Assembly (NCBI GenBank): GCA_027036135.1
Contig: JALVSY010000007.1
Location: 376,880 to 440,879, forward strand
DNA: 64,000 nucleotides
Source: Pyrodictiaceae archaeon
GTDB taxonomy: Archaea > Thermoproteota > Thermoprotei_A > Sulfolobales > Pyrodictiaceae
Direction: 5' to 3'
Positions within the stretch are counted from its first letter, which is position 1, and every line of letters starts with the position of its first letter. Below are positions 41,735-50,909 of the stretch, in pieces. Both the position numbers and the translations under genes were made by a program. Below the pieces are notes generated by a model. The model saw only the letters and a list, made by a program, of their open reading frames with translations. It had not been told where the DNA came from and did not search any database.

Positions 41735-42613
41735 AAAGTGCTGTTTCTTGACCTTGCTATACCCTTCTGTGAAGGCTTCTTGGCATCTGCCGAACGAGAC
41801 TTTGTTCTTCTCTAGGCTAAGCAATATACATGCCGTTGCTGCTACGGCTCTAGCTACAGCTTCTCGTATTGTGAGTCCTTTACGGATTCCGTAGAGAATG
41901 AGTGTTGATAACATATCACCTGCTCCTATAGACTTGTTGGATACAGTTCGTGGGGCTATATGGGTGCACTCGTTACCTTTAATAATAATCGATCCATGTT
42001 TCCCCATAGTTAGTACTAGCGGTATTGAGTACTCATGTGCAATACTAATAATGATATCAATTATTAATGAGTTGTAGTCTATGTCCTCTATGCTTAGTTT
42101 GATAACAACATTATCGGTCGCGCGGAGAGTATTCATAATAACGGGGACAAATACAGCGTTGTTAATTATTTTCCCGTCGCTGAGCCTAATTCTTGTAAAC
42201 CCTTGCAGGTCTACAACGCTTAGTACATGCGACGTAATTATCTTTAGCAGGTCGTAGGAGCTTATTTCGAGCTGGAGAGGCGATATAAGCGCATATTCTC
42301 CTAACGTGGTTAGGGGGTATCTTTTAATAGTGTTGAGTAGTCTTAGCTCGCGTCCATCGTTTCTAGTGGTTATATTGAATAAAAAAGTATAGCCATCTAT
42401 GTGGATGGGATCCATACTTAAAGGATCGAGATATTTTGAAACTAATTCGGTATTAGCAGGAATGCTTAGGTATACCTTGTACTTGGCCCCGACCATGTAG
42501 AGTGCTAGAGAGGCGTAGTAAGCAGGTCCTCCCTTCACTCTTAAATAATCATCTATAATGTCTATCGTTGGCGCAGAGTACACATCTAGTAAGAAAAAAT
42601 CATTCCTCCCCAT
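41687..42613 (-). CDS. PfkB/ribokinase-family carbohydrate kinase
   Basis: About 309 residues. RVKGGPAYYASLALYMVGA is the N-terminal sugar-binding block. The catalytic anion-hole motif is GAGDMLSTLILYGI near residue 240. The start MGRNDFFLLDV at 42613 is chosen over an ATG at 42673, because the extra basic residues overlap the neighbouring zinc-finger gene. Substrate unknown. It lies in a same-strand run with a zinc finger and a lipid reductase. Confidence 0.75.
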   Translation of the reverse strand: MGRNDFFLLDVYSAPTIDIIDDYLRVKGGPAYYASLALYMVGAKYKVYLSIPANTELVSKYLDPLSMDPIHIDGYTFLFNITTRNDGRELRLLNTIKRYPLTTLGEYALISPLQLEISSYDLLKIITSHVLSVVDLQGFTRIRLSDGKIINNAVFVPVIMNTLRATDNVVIKLSIEDIDYNSLIIDIIISIAHEYSIPLVLTMGKHGSIIIKGNECTHIAPRTVSNKSIGAGDMLSTLILYGIRKGLTIREAVARAVAATACILLSLEKNKVSFGRCQEAFTEGYSKVKKQHFLCNKCCLGYLPIPPR

Positions 42614-42860
42614 ACTCCTCTTCGCCTTCCTCTTCAATGGGCTTTGTTGGTACAAAGACTTGGTGTCTCTCAATTCTCTTAGTGTGCGAGAGTATATGTC
42701 TTATCAGGTCCTCAACGCTGAAAAAGTATATTGCATTATCACCTTCGCCACAGATAGGGCATGCTAGCAACTTAGTTTCCTTGTCTCTTTTCACTCTTAG
42801 CCTTATACCATGGCTTTCAACTACCACTTCCTCCCATATAGGTGTCCATTGGAGCGCCAT
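42600..42860 (-). CDS. C2H2-like zinc-finger protein
   Basis: About 87 residues from MALQWTPIWEE (42860). The finger-like segment is CPICGEGDNAIYFFSVEDLI-RHILSH, and the C-terminus is acidic (EEEGEEEYGEE). The start at 42860 lies 5 nt after the GGR stop with AAAGGG in front. A longer start at 42914 would overlap that gene and is less likely. Presumed nucleic-acid or protein binding. Confidence 0.6.
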   Translation of the reverse strand: MALQWTPIWEEVVVESHGIRLRVKRDKETKLLACPICGEGDNAIYFFSVEDLIRHILSHTKRIERHQVFVPTKPIEEEGEEEYGEE

Positions 42861-42864
42861 TGCG

Positions 42865-44229
42865 CTACCCTTTCTCTGCAAGTTTTGCCTCAAACTCTGA
42901 GAATATTCTCTCAATGCTGGTTATCCATTGCGGTAGCTTCTCCGGCTCTTCGGGATACTCTAGGTAGGCTTGCTTCGCCTTCTTCATATAATCAGCAACT
43001 ATTTTGAGCTTGGCCAAGAGACTTGGTCTCCTAAGACCTCGTAGAACTATCTTAGCCTTCTCCAATGTACTTATTTTTATCTCGCCGGCCGAGCTAGTGT
43101 ACAGTACATCCTGTTCGGGGATAAGTTTCTTCTCCATACCATATCTTATTTCATCGTTTGATAGTCTTTGAAGGAATCGGCGGAATATGTCAAGTGCTGC
43201 TTGCTTTGCACCGAGTCCTCTCATGTAGTTAGTGTTTAAGCTCCATAGTCCTTTCTCGCTAAAGTCTCCCCTATTATGAGCCTCCTCTATCGCCTTGGCA
43301 GCGTAGTAGGCCGCTCTGAAACCGTACCCCATGCCTCCACCATGTACAGGATTCACGGTATAGCCTGCGTCTCCTATGACTAGAACGCCGGGACCAACAA
43401 GGGTGTTTGAGGGTCTTCGTGTAGGTAATGGCGCGCCAGCAGCCGTTACTACTTTATAGTTCCTTGATAGAAGTGGGTGTTTGGTTAACTTCTCTCTATA
43501 TATTTGCATTGGGTTGGGGTATCCCATGCCGCCCTGTACGCCAAGGCCGACATTTACTCCATGCTTTGACTCAGGGAAGTACCACCAGTATCCCCCGGGA
43601 GCTATTTCTTGGTCAAGATATATTCTTATTACCTCCGGTTCCTCTATTTCGTAGTCTTCATACTCTATAATCTCTCTATAGGCTATGTTCGTGTCCTTCG
43701 GATCTATAGGCTCATATATAAGCCAGTTGTGAGGTAACTTATTTCGAATCGCTCTCGAGAACCCTGTGGCCTCTATGACAACATTCGCGTGGAACTCCTC
43801 TACGCGGTCGCCTATACGGACTCTTATCCCTTTAACACTGTTATTCTTTATTATGGGTTCTAGCACCTTGGCGCCTAAAAATACGTCAACATTGTCTTTA
43901 TCGATAACATCGCTTAGCAGCCATTTACCGAACTTATTCCTATCAATAATATAGCCGTCGCCATATACGCGGTACCTTACCTTTTCACCAGGAGCATATA
44001 TATCTATAGCTTTAACAGTATTCTTTATAGTTGAGCTGGGTGGATCAGGTAGCCCTGCTTCACGTGGATGGTGTGCACCAAGTGCATCACCGCAGGGTTT
44101 ACCCCAAAGCGTGTCGCTTGTTCTCCAATCAAATGCCGCTACGTAGAACCCCATGCGTGCGAGATGCCAGAGCGCTACTGTTCCTGCAGGGCCTAGTCCA
44201 GCGATAATGACATCATACCTTTTGTTCAC
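42865..44229 (-). CDS. Digeranylgeranylglycerophospholipid reductase-type flavoprotein
   Basis: 454 residues. FAD motif IIAGLGPAGTVALWHLARMG at the N-terminus, then KPCGDALGAHHP (the PCG motif with catalytic Cys), PGGYWWYFPESKHGVNVGLG, and GDAGYTVNPVHGGGMGYGFR for FAD binding. This is the full-length archaeal geranylgeranyl reductase that saturates lipid side chains. It complements the tetraether synthase at 30807-32633. ATG 44229. Confidence 0.85.
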   Translation of the reverse strand: MNKRYDVIIAGLGPAGTVALWHLARMGFYVAAFDWRTSDTLWGKPCGDALGAHHPREAGLPDPPSSTIKNTVKAIDIYAPGEKVRYRVYGDGYIIDRNKFGKWLLSDVIDKDNVDVFLGAKVLEPIIKNNSVKGIRVRIGDRVEEFHANVVIEATGFSRAIRNKLPHNWLIYEPIDPKDTNIAYREIIEYEDYEIEEPEVIRIYLDQEIAPGGYWWYFPESKHGVNVGLGVQGGMGYPNPMQIYREKLTKHPLLSRNYKVVTAAGAPLPTRRPSNTLVGPGVLVIGDAGYTVNPVHGGGMGYGFRAAYYAAKAIEEAHNRGDFSEKGLWSLNTNYMRGLGAKQAALDIFRRFLQRLSNDEIRYGMEKKLIPEQDVLYTSSAGEIKISTLEKAKIVLRGLRRPSLLAKLKIVADYMKKAKQAYLEYPEEPEKLPQWITSIERIFSEFEAKLAEKG

Positions 44230-44427
44230 GAAACCACCTCGTTGCCTCTAAGGGTAGAGTTCCGGGCATTCTCCCTAAAGGTACTAAGCCCTAATTAGTG
44301 CTAGTACACTTGAAAACATAACACATTACCATATCTACGCCTCGCATAGACTATGTGTTCTCTAAAACACTCGCCGTGATAATATTAGGGGGCATACACG
44401 AAATTATAGAATGGAGGGGACAAGACA

Positions 44428-44982
44428 ATGGGGTATCCCTGGAGACGTAGATTTAGTCTAGGAGACATTTTTGATGAAATTGAGGAAACAATACGCGAAA
44501 TGGAGCGATTCGTATCAAGAATGATGGAGGAGTTCGAGGCCAGAGCCCTAAGACCAGCTATCGAGACCAAGGGAGAAGTTAGAGGCCCCATAGTCTATGG
44601 AGTAAGAATAACCATAGGGCCCGATGGACAACCAATAATAGAAGAGTTTGGAAACGTAAAGAGAATTGGTAGAAAGGCAATAGTAGAGGAAACAGTTGAG
44701 CCGCTCGTTGATGTTATTGAGGAAAAGGACAAGGTTACAGTAATAGCTGAGGTACCCGGCGTTGACAAAGATAAGATAAAGATACGTGTAAAGGACAACA
44801 AGCTGATAATAAAGGCTGAGGACAAAGATAGGAAATACTACAAGGAGATAGAATTACCTACAGAGGTTAAGCCGGAGACGGCGAAGGCAAGGTACAGGAA
44901 CGGGATACTTGAGGTTACTTTTGAGAAGAAAACTAAGGAGAAAGAAGAAGAAGAGGAAGGCATAGAAGTAAAAGTTGAGTAA
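44428..44982 (+). CDS. hsp20: Small heat-shock protein Hsp20
   Basis: 184 residues. The N-terminus is helical (IFDEIEETIREMERFVSRMM). The alpha-crystallin domain spans ~85-170 (EPLVDVIEEKDKVTVIAEVP, ending ARYRNGILEVTFEKK), and the C-terminal IEV resembles the IxI/V anchor. ATP-independent chaperone forming oligomers. A GGAGGGG sequence 10-16 nt before ATG 44428 is a good ribosome binding site, in contrast to the leaderless genes. Confidence 0.92.
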   Translation: MGYPWRRRFSLGDIFDEIEETIREMERFVSRMMEEFEARALRPAIETKGEVRGPIVYGVRITIGPDGQPIIEEFGNVKRIGRKAIVEETVEPLVDVIEEKDKVTVIAEVPGVDKDKIKIRVKDNKLIIKAEDKDRKYYKEIELPTEVKPETAKARYRNGILEVTFEKKTKEKEEEEEGIEVKVE

Positions 44983-44993
44983 GCATAAACAAG

Positions 44994-45563
44994 TCATTCC
45001 TTTTCACCGCTTCGTCTATTAAGGGGCTCGGTCCTTGCCTTATCGCTAATTATTGTGCTAACGCCTTCGGGATCATCAATAATTACAGTGAATTCTTTTT
45101 TCCCGTTTTTTGCATCTTGGATCCAACTTAGTAGCTCGTTACATTTCTGTTTATTGGCTCCGGGGTCTCGGCAAGCAAGCTCTATGGCTTCTTTAAAGCG
45201 TTCAAGAAGTCCCTCAACAGTTGTTATAAAGCCCTGAGACGCAGGTCCTGGGTGCATTTCAAGCCCCGTCTCAGGTATTATAATTGATGCGGTAGATGCT
45301 CTAACAACCAATGCGTTTAGGTCGCGTTGGTTAGTGACTCTAAGTATTATTCTCCTTGGAGGATTGGTTTCCGCTAATCGTACGTCATTGTACTTATATC
45401 CACACTTTGTACACTTGCCAGTTGTAAGAATAACTCTACCTACAAGTGGTACATCATATAAGTAATCTGTTATTCTGAGGGATTTTGTTCCGCATACGGG
45501 GCAAGTAATTGTTGCTTCACCTATTTTTACTAGTTTCTCGTTTTGCAGTATCTTGTCCACCAT
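44994..45563 (-). CDS. ZPR1 zinc-finger domain protein
   Basis: 189 residues. CPVCGTKSLRITDYLYDVPL and CTKCGYKYNDVRL form the ZPR1 zinc finger, followed by the archaeal single ZPR1 domain (GLEMHPGPASQGFITTVEGL). Eukaryotic ZPR1 acts on eEF1A folding; archaeal roles are inferred. Ends 12 bp from the convergent hsp20 gene. Confidence 0.85.
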   Translation of the reverse strand: MVDKILQNEKLVKIGEATITCPVCGTKSLRITDYLYDVPLVGRVILTTGKCTKCGYKYNDVRLAETNPPRRIILRVTNQRDLNALVVRASTASIIIPETGLEMHPGPASQGFITTVEGLLERFKEAIELACRDPGANKQKCNELLSWIQDAKNGKKEFTVIIDDPEGVSTIISDKARTEPLNRRSGEKE

Positions 45564-45623
45564 TTAGGTGCACCAAGTATTTGACGGGTTGTAGAGGGTC
45601 CTAATGTATCATGTTGCCCTCAG

Positions 45624-45636
45624 AGGGTATTACCCT
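45624..45636. repeat. Palindrome AGGGTATTACCCT between zpr1 and RHH gene
   Basis: AGGGT and ACCCT around ATT, a perfect 5-bp dyad. It lies 61 bp upstream of the zpr1 start and about 80 bp before the TATA box of the ribbon-helix-helix gene, so it could be an operator. No second copy was seen. Confidence 0.35.
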
Positions 45637-45745
45637 TGACAATGTTTCACGGATTCAGTAAAGTATTTCAAGAATATGCCTCAAGGAAGTTAACTGAGTT
45701 TATGAAAAGCTTTCTATATTATGGTTTAACACTAGACTATGAAGT

Positions 45746-46090
45746 GTGCGGGACATGTGTGCGGTGAAGCTTATGGCTAGGACTGTGCATGGTGAGGATT
45801 TTGACCTAGTAATACCGTCGCCTAAGAGAGTGGTTAGTATAAAACTTGAGGTAGATCTAATAGAGGAAATTGATAGATTATGGCGAAGCCTTGGCTATAC
45901 CTCGCGCAGCGAGTTTATACGCGAGGCAATAATATATTATATGCAAATAGTTTCTTTAAGAAGTGGGGAAAAACAATCAATGGTAAAGGCTACTAGTAAT
46001 GATCTAGAAGAGCCCAAATCCCGCAGTGAAGGGTCATTGAGAAAGGATGAGCCTTATTTAGTCATTGATACCACGACTGATATTGCCTAG
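45746..46090 (+). CDS. Ribbon-helix-helix (CopG-like) regulator
   Basis: 114 residues. The RHH fold is VVSIKLEVDLIEEIDRLWRS LGYTSRSEF, with the DNA-contacting strand near residue 33. The C-terminal part is unstructured. A TATA-like TCTATATTA (45713-45721) ~28 nt before GTG 45746 favours that start; ATG 45773 is the alternative. Confidence 0.7.
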   Translation: MRDMCAVKLMARTVHGEDFDLVIPSPKRVVSIKLEVDLIEEIDRLWRSLGYTSRSEFIREAIIYYMQIVSLRSGEKQSMVKATSNDLEEPKSRSEGSLRKDEPYLVIDTTTDIA

Positions 46091-46109
46091 TTTTCCTTGG
46101 TTCCTATTT

Positions 46110-46508
46110 TTACTTCTTTAGTTGCTTAAGTAGGTTTTGTAATACTTCTCTATATATTTTAGCACAATGTTCGAAATCTTCTATAATCTTATTTATAACT
46201 TTTTCTGGGTCAGATATATAGTATTTATATTTAGGTCTTCCGGCTCCTCCCTTCTTTTCACGTGTCCTCGTTACAAACCCTATTTCTACAAGCTTTGTAA
46301 GGCCTCTATTGACGGTGGCTTTGCTTAGTTTAAGTTTTTCGGCTAATTCATCCACAGTATACTCTTTTCCTTTAAGTAGCTCGAAGAGTATAGCTGTATC
46401 TGTTTCGCTAAGGTCGTAGCAGAAGCGGAGGCCCTCAACTATATTGGCTTCCCTCCCTGTTGGTAACCTTAATCTTAGCTCCTCTATTTCAGTAGCCATG
46501 TGCATCAC
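46110..46508 (-). CDS. TrmB/MarR-type winged-helix regulator
   Basis: 132 residues. Helix-turn-helix: ELLKGKEYTVDELAEKLKLS, KATVNRGLTKLVEIGFVTRT, then the wing REKKGGAGRPKYKYYIS and a C-terminal dimerisation helix. Probably a local transcription factor. MATEIEEL (46499) may be the real start. Confidence 0.75.
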   Translation of the reverse strand: MMHMATEIEELRLRLPTGREANIVEGLRFCYDLSETDTAILFELLKGKEYTVDELAEKLKLSKATVNRGLTKLVEIGFVTRTREKKGGAGRPKYKYYISDPEKVINKIIEDFEHCAKIYREVLQNLLKQLKK

Positions 46509-46569
46509 CTATTAGGCTAGTTTCTTCACCATTTTTGATAATATAGTTAGACTATTTATTATCTTTTTC

Positions 46570-47118
46570 TCAGTCAGTTACCAGTGAAGCGATTCTTGCT
46601 GTGATAAATGCCTCGATAAATGCGGCTATGAATAAAATTATGGCTGCGTATAGTAATCCATATAACTGGCTAGTTAATATTTCTTTCACATTGTTTCTTT
46701 TTCTTAGGACATTAAATGGTAGCGATATGGCTGCTGCAGATGCGTATATAAAGGCATAGAGCTCGAAGATGCCGTGAGGCGCTAATAATAGGAATACAGT
46801 AAGTCCTCCTACATTCTTTGAGCCAATAGCAGCAACGCTACCTATAATGTAGCCATTATTGAACAGGATTATGAGTCCAGGGATTATGACCACAGATAGA
46901 GCATACAATAATATCATTACAGACGTATTATTCATATATATCGCTATCATTTGCCATGCATTACTAAGTCTAGTTACCTTTTCCAAATCCTTGTTTTGCT
47001 CTAGAGCCTTAAGGGAGGGATTACTAATACCGTAAAGTATTCCGGCAATAAGCACTACTAGCGAGATAATAGCAGCCCATTTACCAATATTACCTCCTAT
47101 TCTCGTTATATAAGGCAC
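46570..47118 (-). CDS. SpoIIM-like (DUF95) membrane protein
   Basis: 182 residues with about five membrane helices. The family signature is LLLAPHGIFELYAFIYASAA (residues ~108-127). Archaeal DUF95 proteins are of unknown function; the family name comes from sporulation protein M. ATG 47118. The regulator gene lies 61 bp downstream on the same strand. Confidence 0.8.
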   Translation of the reverse strand: MPYITRIGGNIGKWAAIISLVVLIAGILYGISNPSLKALEQNKDLEKVTRLSNAWQMIAIYMNNTSVMILLYALSVVIIPGLIILFNNGYIIGSVAAIGSKNVGGLTVFLLLAPHGIFELYAFIYASAAAISLPFNVLRKRNNVKEILTSQLYGLLYAAIILFIAAFIEAFITARIASLVTD

Positions 47119-47202
47119 CGCTATTCCCTTCTCCTACCCTAGTGCAGTGATACACGTATAGCTGGGGAAAATTACTTTCATCCCTCCACGCTCTATCAGT
47201 AA

Positions 47203-47262
47203 ATGGATGATGAGCGATTCCGGGCGGAACCACAATGAAGAGCCGTGTGAGGACTGAAACAT
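47203..47262 (+). ncRNA. Probable C/D box guide RNA
   Basis: Box C ATGATGA (47207-47213), 11-nt guide GCGATTCCGGG, D' CGGA (47225-47228), 6-nt spacer, C' ATGAAGA (47235-47241), 12-nt guide GCCGTGTGAGGA, box D CTGA (47254-47257). Outer boxes are perfect and every spacing fits. There is no clear terminal stem. Target unknown. Confidence 0.5.
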
Positions 47263-47293
47263 ATCGTTCTAGATAAAACATTACGAGCAGCAA

Positions 47294-47370
47294 GCTATGA
47301 AGAAGCCCCTACACAGTATTGATACCGAGCGGAACACCGGTAGATGAAGAAGTGGTCCTTCGCTGAGCCT
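47294..47370 (+). ncRNA. Possible second C/D box RNA in tandem
   Basis: Box C variant ATGAAGA (47297-47303), 15-nt guide, D' TTGA (47319-47322), 21-nt spacer able to pair ACCG/CGGT, C' ATGAAGA (47344-47350), 12-nt guide AGTGGTCCTTCG, box D CTGA (47363-47366). Both C boxes carry the same U-to-A change at position 5. Weaker than the upstream candidate. The rest of the 338-bp gap 47119-47456 shows only promoter-like AT sequence before 47457. Confidence 0.35.
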
Positions 47371-47456
47371 AGCACTTATTTATTTGTTAGCCTTTAATGG
47401 CGTATATGAAACTACTTTAGCGCATAACTAGTCTAAGTGCATGGGGGCTGCTCGGT

Positions 47457-48329
47457 ATGAGAAAGCTAGTTTTCGCTGATGCGCATGCTCATACATCTCC
47501 CGAAGGCCTAGGGGCGTATAAGGTTGCATCCAGGTTCCGTGAGCACGATGGCTGGTTCATGGCTCTGGTTATGCTTCCTCCCTGGCACTATGGTGTTTCG
47601 CTGTCTCCTAAGAGCCTCGTAGAGGGCTATAGTAAAGCCATTGAGATCTTCCTAGGTGAGTGCAGTGCTGCCAGGGAGGCTGGGATAAAGGTATCGTGTC
47701 TCGCTGGATTTCATCCAGCCGAGGTGGATAAACTAATAGGTATTGGAGTAAAGCCCGAAGATGTATTAGCACTTGCTGAGCAGGTATTAGAAATGGAAGC
47801 CTCGTTGTGTAGGAAGGGCATAATTCAAGGTATAGGTGAGGTTGGTAGACAGCATTATAAAACCATGCCGGAGCGGGTAGCTATAGTAACAAGTATCATG
47901 ATTAAGGCCTTTGAGTATGCTAGGGATTATGATTGTCTTGTCCATCTTCACTTAGAGAATGCAGGGTATGTGACTGTTCGCACAGTTAATGATCTTGCTC
48001 GCCTTGTAGGTGTGCCACCTCATCTCGTAGTGTTTCACCATGCTTCGCTAAGGGTTGCTGAGGCGGCGGAAAATAATGGTTACTATACAACTCTGCCGGG
48101 AAAGAAAGAGCTACTAAGCCGTGCATTTAGTAAGAATATACCTATAGAGACACTGCTCATAGAGTCCGATTACATAGATGACCCTAAAAGACCGTGTGTA
48201 TCTTCTTGCCCCTGGGAGATTATTGAGAACGAGCTAGCACTTATGAGAGAAGGCATTGTTGATGAAGAAACTCTGTTTAGAATAAACGTTGATAATGTTG
48301 TAAAATACTATGGTGTCGAGCCTCCCTGA
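47457..48329 (+). CDS. TatD-related metal-dependent hydrolase (COG1099-like)
   Basis: 290 residues. Ligand motifs: FADAHAHTSPEG, GFHPAEVDKLIGIG, GIGEVGRQHYKTMP, HLHLENAG, ESDYIDDPKRP. More divergent from bacterial TatD than the protein at 30039. Substrate unknown. The 3' end overlaps the VWA gene by 22 bp tail-to-tail. Confidence 0.75.
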   Translation: MRKLVFADAHAHTSPEGLGAYKVASRFREHDGWFMALVMLPPWHYGVSLSPKSLVEGYSKAIEIFLGECSAAREAGIKVSCLAGFHPAEVDKLIGIGVKPEDVLALAEQVLEMEASLCRKGIIQGIGEVGRQHYKTMPERVAIVTSIMIKAFEYARDYDCLVHLHLENAGYVTVRTVNDLARLVGVPPHLVVFHHASLRVAEAAENNGYYTTLPGKKELLSRAFSKNIPIETLLIESDYIDDPKRPCVSSCPWEIIENELALMREGIVDEETLFRINVDNVVKYYGVEPP

Positions 48330-49636
48330 CCTAGCATAACTACTTTTAGTGCTTCCTGTCTATCTAGCTTTGTTGCGACCATGTAGCTCTCTGATATTGC
48401 TCGAAGATCCGGGTTATTGCCGTGTATCATGACTGTGTGTAGCCTGGCATTGGCGCGGGCTAGGCCCTTCCTAACCATGTCTATAGCTACTCGATCCTCG
48501 CCATCTGTTATCAAGATTATATCTGATACCCTAGACCGAGGCGTCGTCGATACTATGTCGTCTACAGCTGTTAGTATCGCTCTTGTTATATCGGTTCCGC
48601 CGTTTGCCCTTATTCGCGCAAGATATTCGAGAAGCTTAATTACGTCTCTTCCGTGGATTCGTCTAGAAATATGAATGGGCGGGTAGGGAATGCTATCAAA
48701 GAATCTAACATAGAACTCTCTGCGCTCCCTTACAGCTCGCTGAGCTAGAGCCAGGGCTACTGCTTTTGCCCAGATTATCTTTAACCCCATCATGCTCCCG
48801 CTCTTGTCAAGTAGTATGTAGAACTTTCCATAGTCTCGGGAGACTACTTTGCGGTAGAGAAGAAGGTCTCTTTCAGCATACTTTACTAGGAAAAGTTCCT
48901 TGGGTAGCGCTAGTTCACTAGGAACTATCTTTTCGACATCGTTCCCTAGTTCGTATCCTTCTAATTCTCCTCGCGGACTTGGGATCTTTTTTACCCTTAT
49001 ATAGGTATCAGTCTCCTCTATCAGTTTCAAGACCTCGAGGATTGCTTTCACATTGGTATTTTTGGCTAGGTTTATTACGTCCTGGATTACGTCATCGAGT
49101 GAAAGCATTGAGGCATTCCCAGCAGCGAACTTCATGGCAAGATTCGTTATTTCCTTGGCTTGTTTGGCTATGTCCTTTACTGATTCCAGGGCCTTATCCA
49201 CAGCATTAGAGAGATCGGTGCTCCTAGATTCTCCAAAAGGCGTGTTTTGATTTTGCTTTGCGTTCATGTCGCCGCCGTGTGGCTGCCCCATTCTCTGTAG
49301 CTCTTCTACAATTGTTTCAAGGAATACTGCGGATACGACAGTACTTGTTGTTGAATCTGCTACTGTGTGCTGCTTAACTGCTCGGAGATTATTCGACGAA
49401 AGAAGAGCAGATATGAGCGCGTATTTTGTTAGCTCCTTTGGATCCCTCTTCTCAGGCTCCTTGAGTATCGGGTATGGGAGGAAGAGTGCATAATATATGG
49501 ATATAGCTAGTTTTTCGTCCAGAAAATCCGGCTCATTTGGGGAGTCTGGCATTAGTTTTCTTAGAAGCGAGATTATACGCTCGGCCCTATACTTAGTCGG
49601 TGGATCATCGAGTCTTACTCCTCGGATATATGGCAT
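48308..49636 (-). CDS. VWA-domain protein, partner of MoxR ATPase
   Basis: 442 residues. The C-terminal von Willebrand A domain has an intact MIDAS: DKSGS (in YILLDKSGSMMGLKI), a Thr in NGGTDIT and an Asp in LITDGED. The N-terminal ~220 residues are helical, as in ViaA/CoxE-type partners. Starts 5 bp after the MoxR gene in the same operon. Together they probably form a metal-dependent chaperone-like pair; the client is unknown. Confidence 0.82.
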   Translation of the reverse strand: MPYIRGVRLDDPPTKYRAERIISLLRKLMPDSPNEPDFLDEKLAISIYYALFLPYPILKEPEKRDPKELTKYALISALLSSNNLRAVKQHTVADSTTSTVVSAVFLETIVEELQRMGQPHGGDMNAKQNQNTPFGESRSTDLSNAVDKALESVKDIAKQAKEITNLAMKFAAGNASMLSLDDVIQDVINLAKNTNVKAILEVLKLIEETDTYIRVKKIPSPRGELEGYELGNDVEKIVPSELALPKELFLVKYAERDLLLYRKVVSRDYGKFYILLDKSGSMMGLKIIWAKAVALALAQRAVRERREFYVRFFDSIPYPPIHISRRIHGRDVIKLLEYLARIRANGGTDITRAILTAVDDIVSTTPRSRVSDIILITDGEDRVAIDMVRKGLARANARLHTVMIHGNNPDLRAISESYMVATKLDRQEALKVVMLGQGGSTP

Positions 49637-49641
49637 AGTGG

Positions 49642-50796
49642 TTACATCCCCAGTTTATAGGATATTTTCTCTAGTAGCTTGTCTATTTCCTCTAATGTCT
49701 TCTCAGCAAGGGCCTTTACGCTTTGGTTATCAGTTTCTTTAAGTATATTAACTATTCTACTTTTAGCTATCTTTAGGCTTCGGAACAGATCTACAAGCCT
49801 GGGATCATAACTTCGCATTGTGTCAACTAAGTGGTAGGTCTCTCTAACATTAGCTCGTATATCATTTAGTTCCTTAATAAATCGTTCTGGCATTTTCAAC
49901 TCTTCCGACAATATTATATTGACTTTCTCGAAGTCCTCTATATCCCTAGGCGCTACATACTTTAGCGCAACTAGGTCTTTTTCCTGAGTAATGATTCTTC
50001 CCTCCAGGAGGGCATGGGCAGCAATAACTTTTAGCGCCTTAGCCTTTCTCCTATCTGTTAAATGTATTCCCCTCTCCTCAAAGATAGCGTAGAGTCTTAA
50101 CAACTTGGACTTAATAGGTGACAAGTCAACTCTGAAAATCAATTTATGTATCTGGGCAAGTGTATCCATATCTAGTACAGGCTCTGCTGGCGGTATTTGT
50201 CCCGACTCAATTCTCCATCCAGCATCTAGTAGCTCGTTCCACTTATTCTCAGGCACGGGTTTAGCGTACTGACGAACAAGGAACCTATCATATACTGCTT
50301 CAAGCTCTGGCTCCTCAGGAACCCGGTTCGTAGCGCCAATAAGGGTCCATAAAGGAACTCTTATCTCTGTGTATCCATCGTACCATACTCTCTCCTGCAT
50401 TATACTGAGAAGCGCGTTAAGTATAGCTGAATTTGCGTTGAAGACCTCATCTAGAAACACTATCTCGGCTTCCGGCATCTTTCCCTTTGTTATTCGGACA
50501 TACTTGCCCTCCTTCAACGCATTTAGGTCTAGAGGGCCGAAGAGCTCGCTTGGCTCAGTGTACTTCGTCAAAAGATACTTGAAGAAATTCGCGTTAATGA
50601 GCTCAGCAGTTCTTCGAGCAATTGCCGACTTAGCTGTACCTGGCTCTCCTATTAGTATCACGTGCTCGCGCGCCACAAGCGCTAGTGTTAGTGCCTTGAT
50701 CTCGTCCTCTCTAGCGACGAAGGGCTCTTGTAGAACCTTGTAGAAAGTTTGTATCTTTTCTATTAGCCCTGAAGCACCCCGTTCTGGCGTTATCAA
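49642..50796 (-). CDS. MoxR/RavA-type AAA+ ATPase
   Basis: 384 residues. Walker A is GEPGTAKSAIA (residues ~56-66), Walker B is EIVFLDEVFNANSAIL, sensor 1 is LIGATNRVPEEPE. The C-terminus is a long helical region. LTKYTEPSELFGPLDL is typical of the RavA branch. First gene of the operon with the VWA protein. Start at 50796. Confidence 0.88.
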   Translation of the reverse strand: MITPERGASGLIEKIQTFYKVLQEPFVAREDEIKALTLALVAREHVILIGEPGTAKSAIARRTAELINANFFKYLLTKYTEPSELFGPLDLNALKEGKYVRITKGKMPEAEIVFLDEVFNANSAILNALLSIMQERVWYDGYTEIRVPLWTLIGATNRVPEEPELEAVYDRFLVRQYAKPVPENKWNELLDAGWRIESGQIPPAEPVLDMDTLAQIHKLIFRVDLSPIKSKLLRLYAIFEERGIHLTDRRKAKALKVIAAHALLEGRIITQEKDLVALKYVAPRDIEDFEKVNIILSEELKMPERFIKELNDIRANVRETYHLVDTMRSYDPRLVDLFRSLKIAKSRIVNILKETDNQSVKALAEKTLEEIDKLLEKISYKLGM

Positions 50797-50909
50797 TTAC
50801 TTTCTCCCCTTTGTCCAATAATACCCTTATTCTTAGCAGGGAATATATTTACTGCCTAGCCCTCTTATTAGCCATTATGGTAATAGTGTGGACTGCATAC
50901 TTTTTCGCG

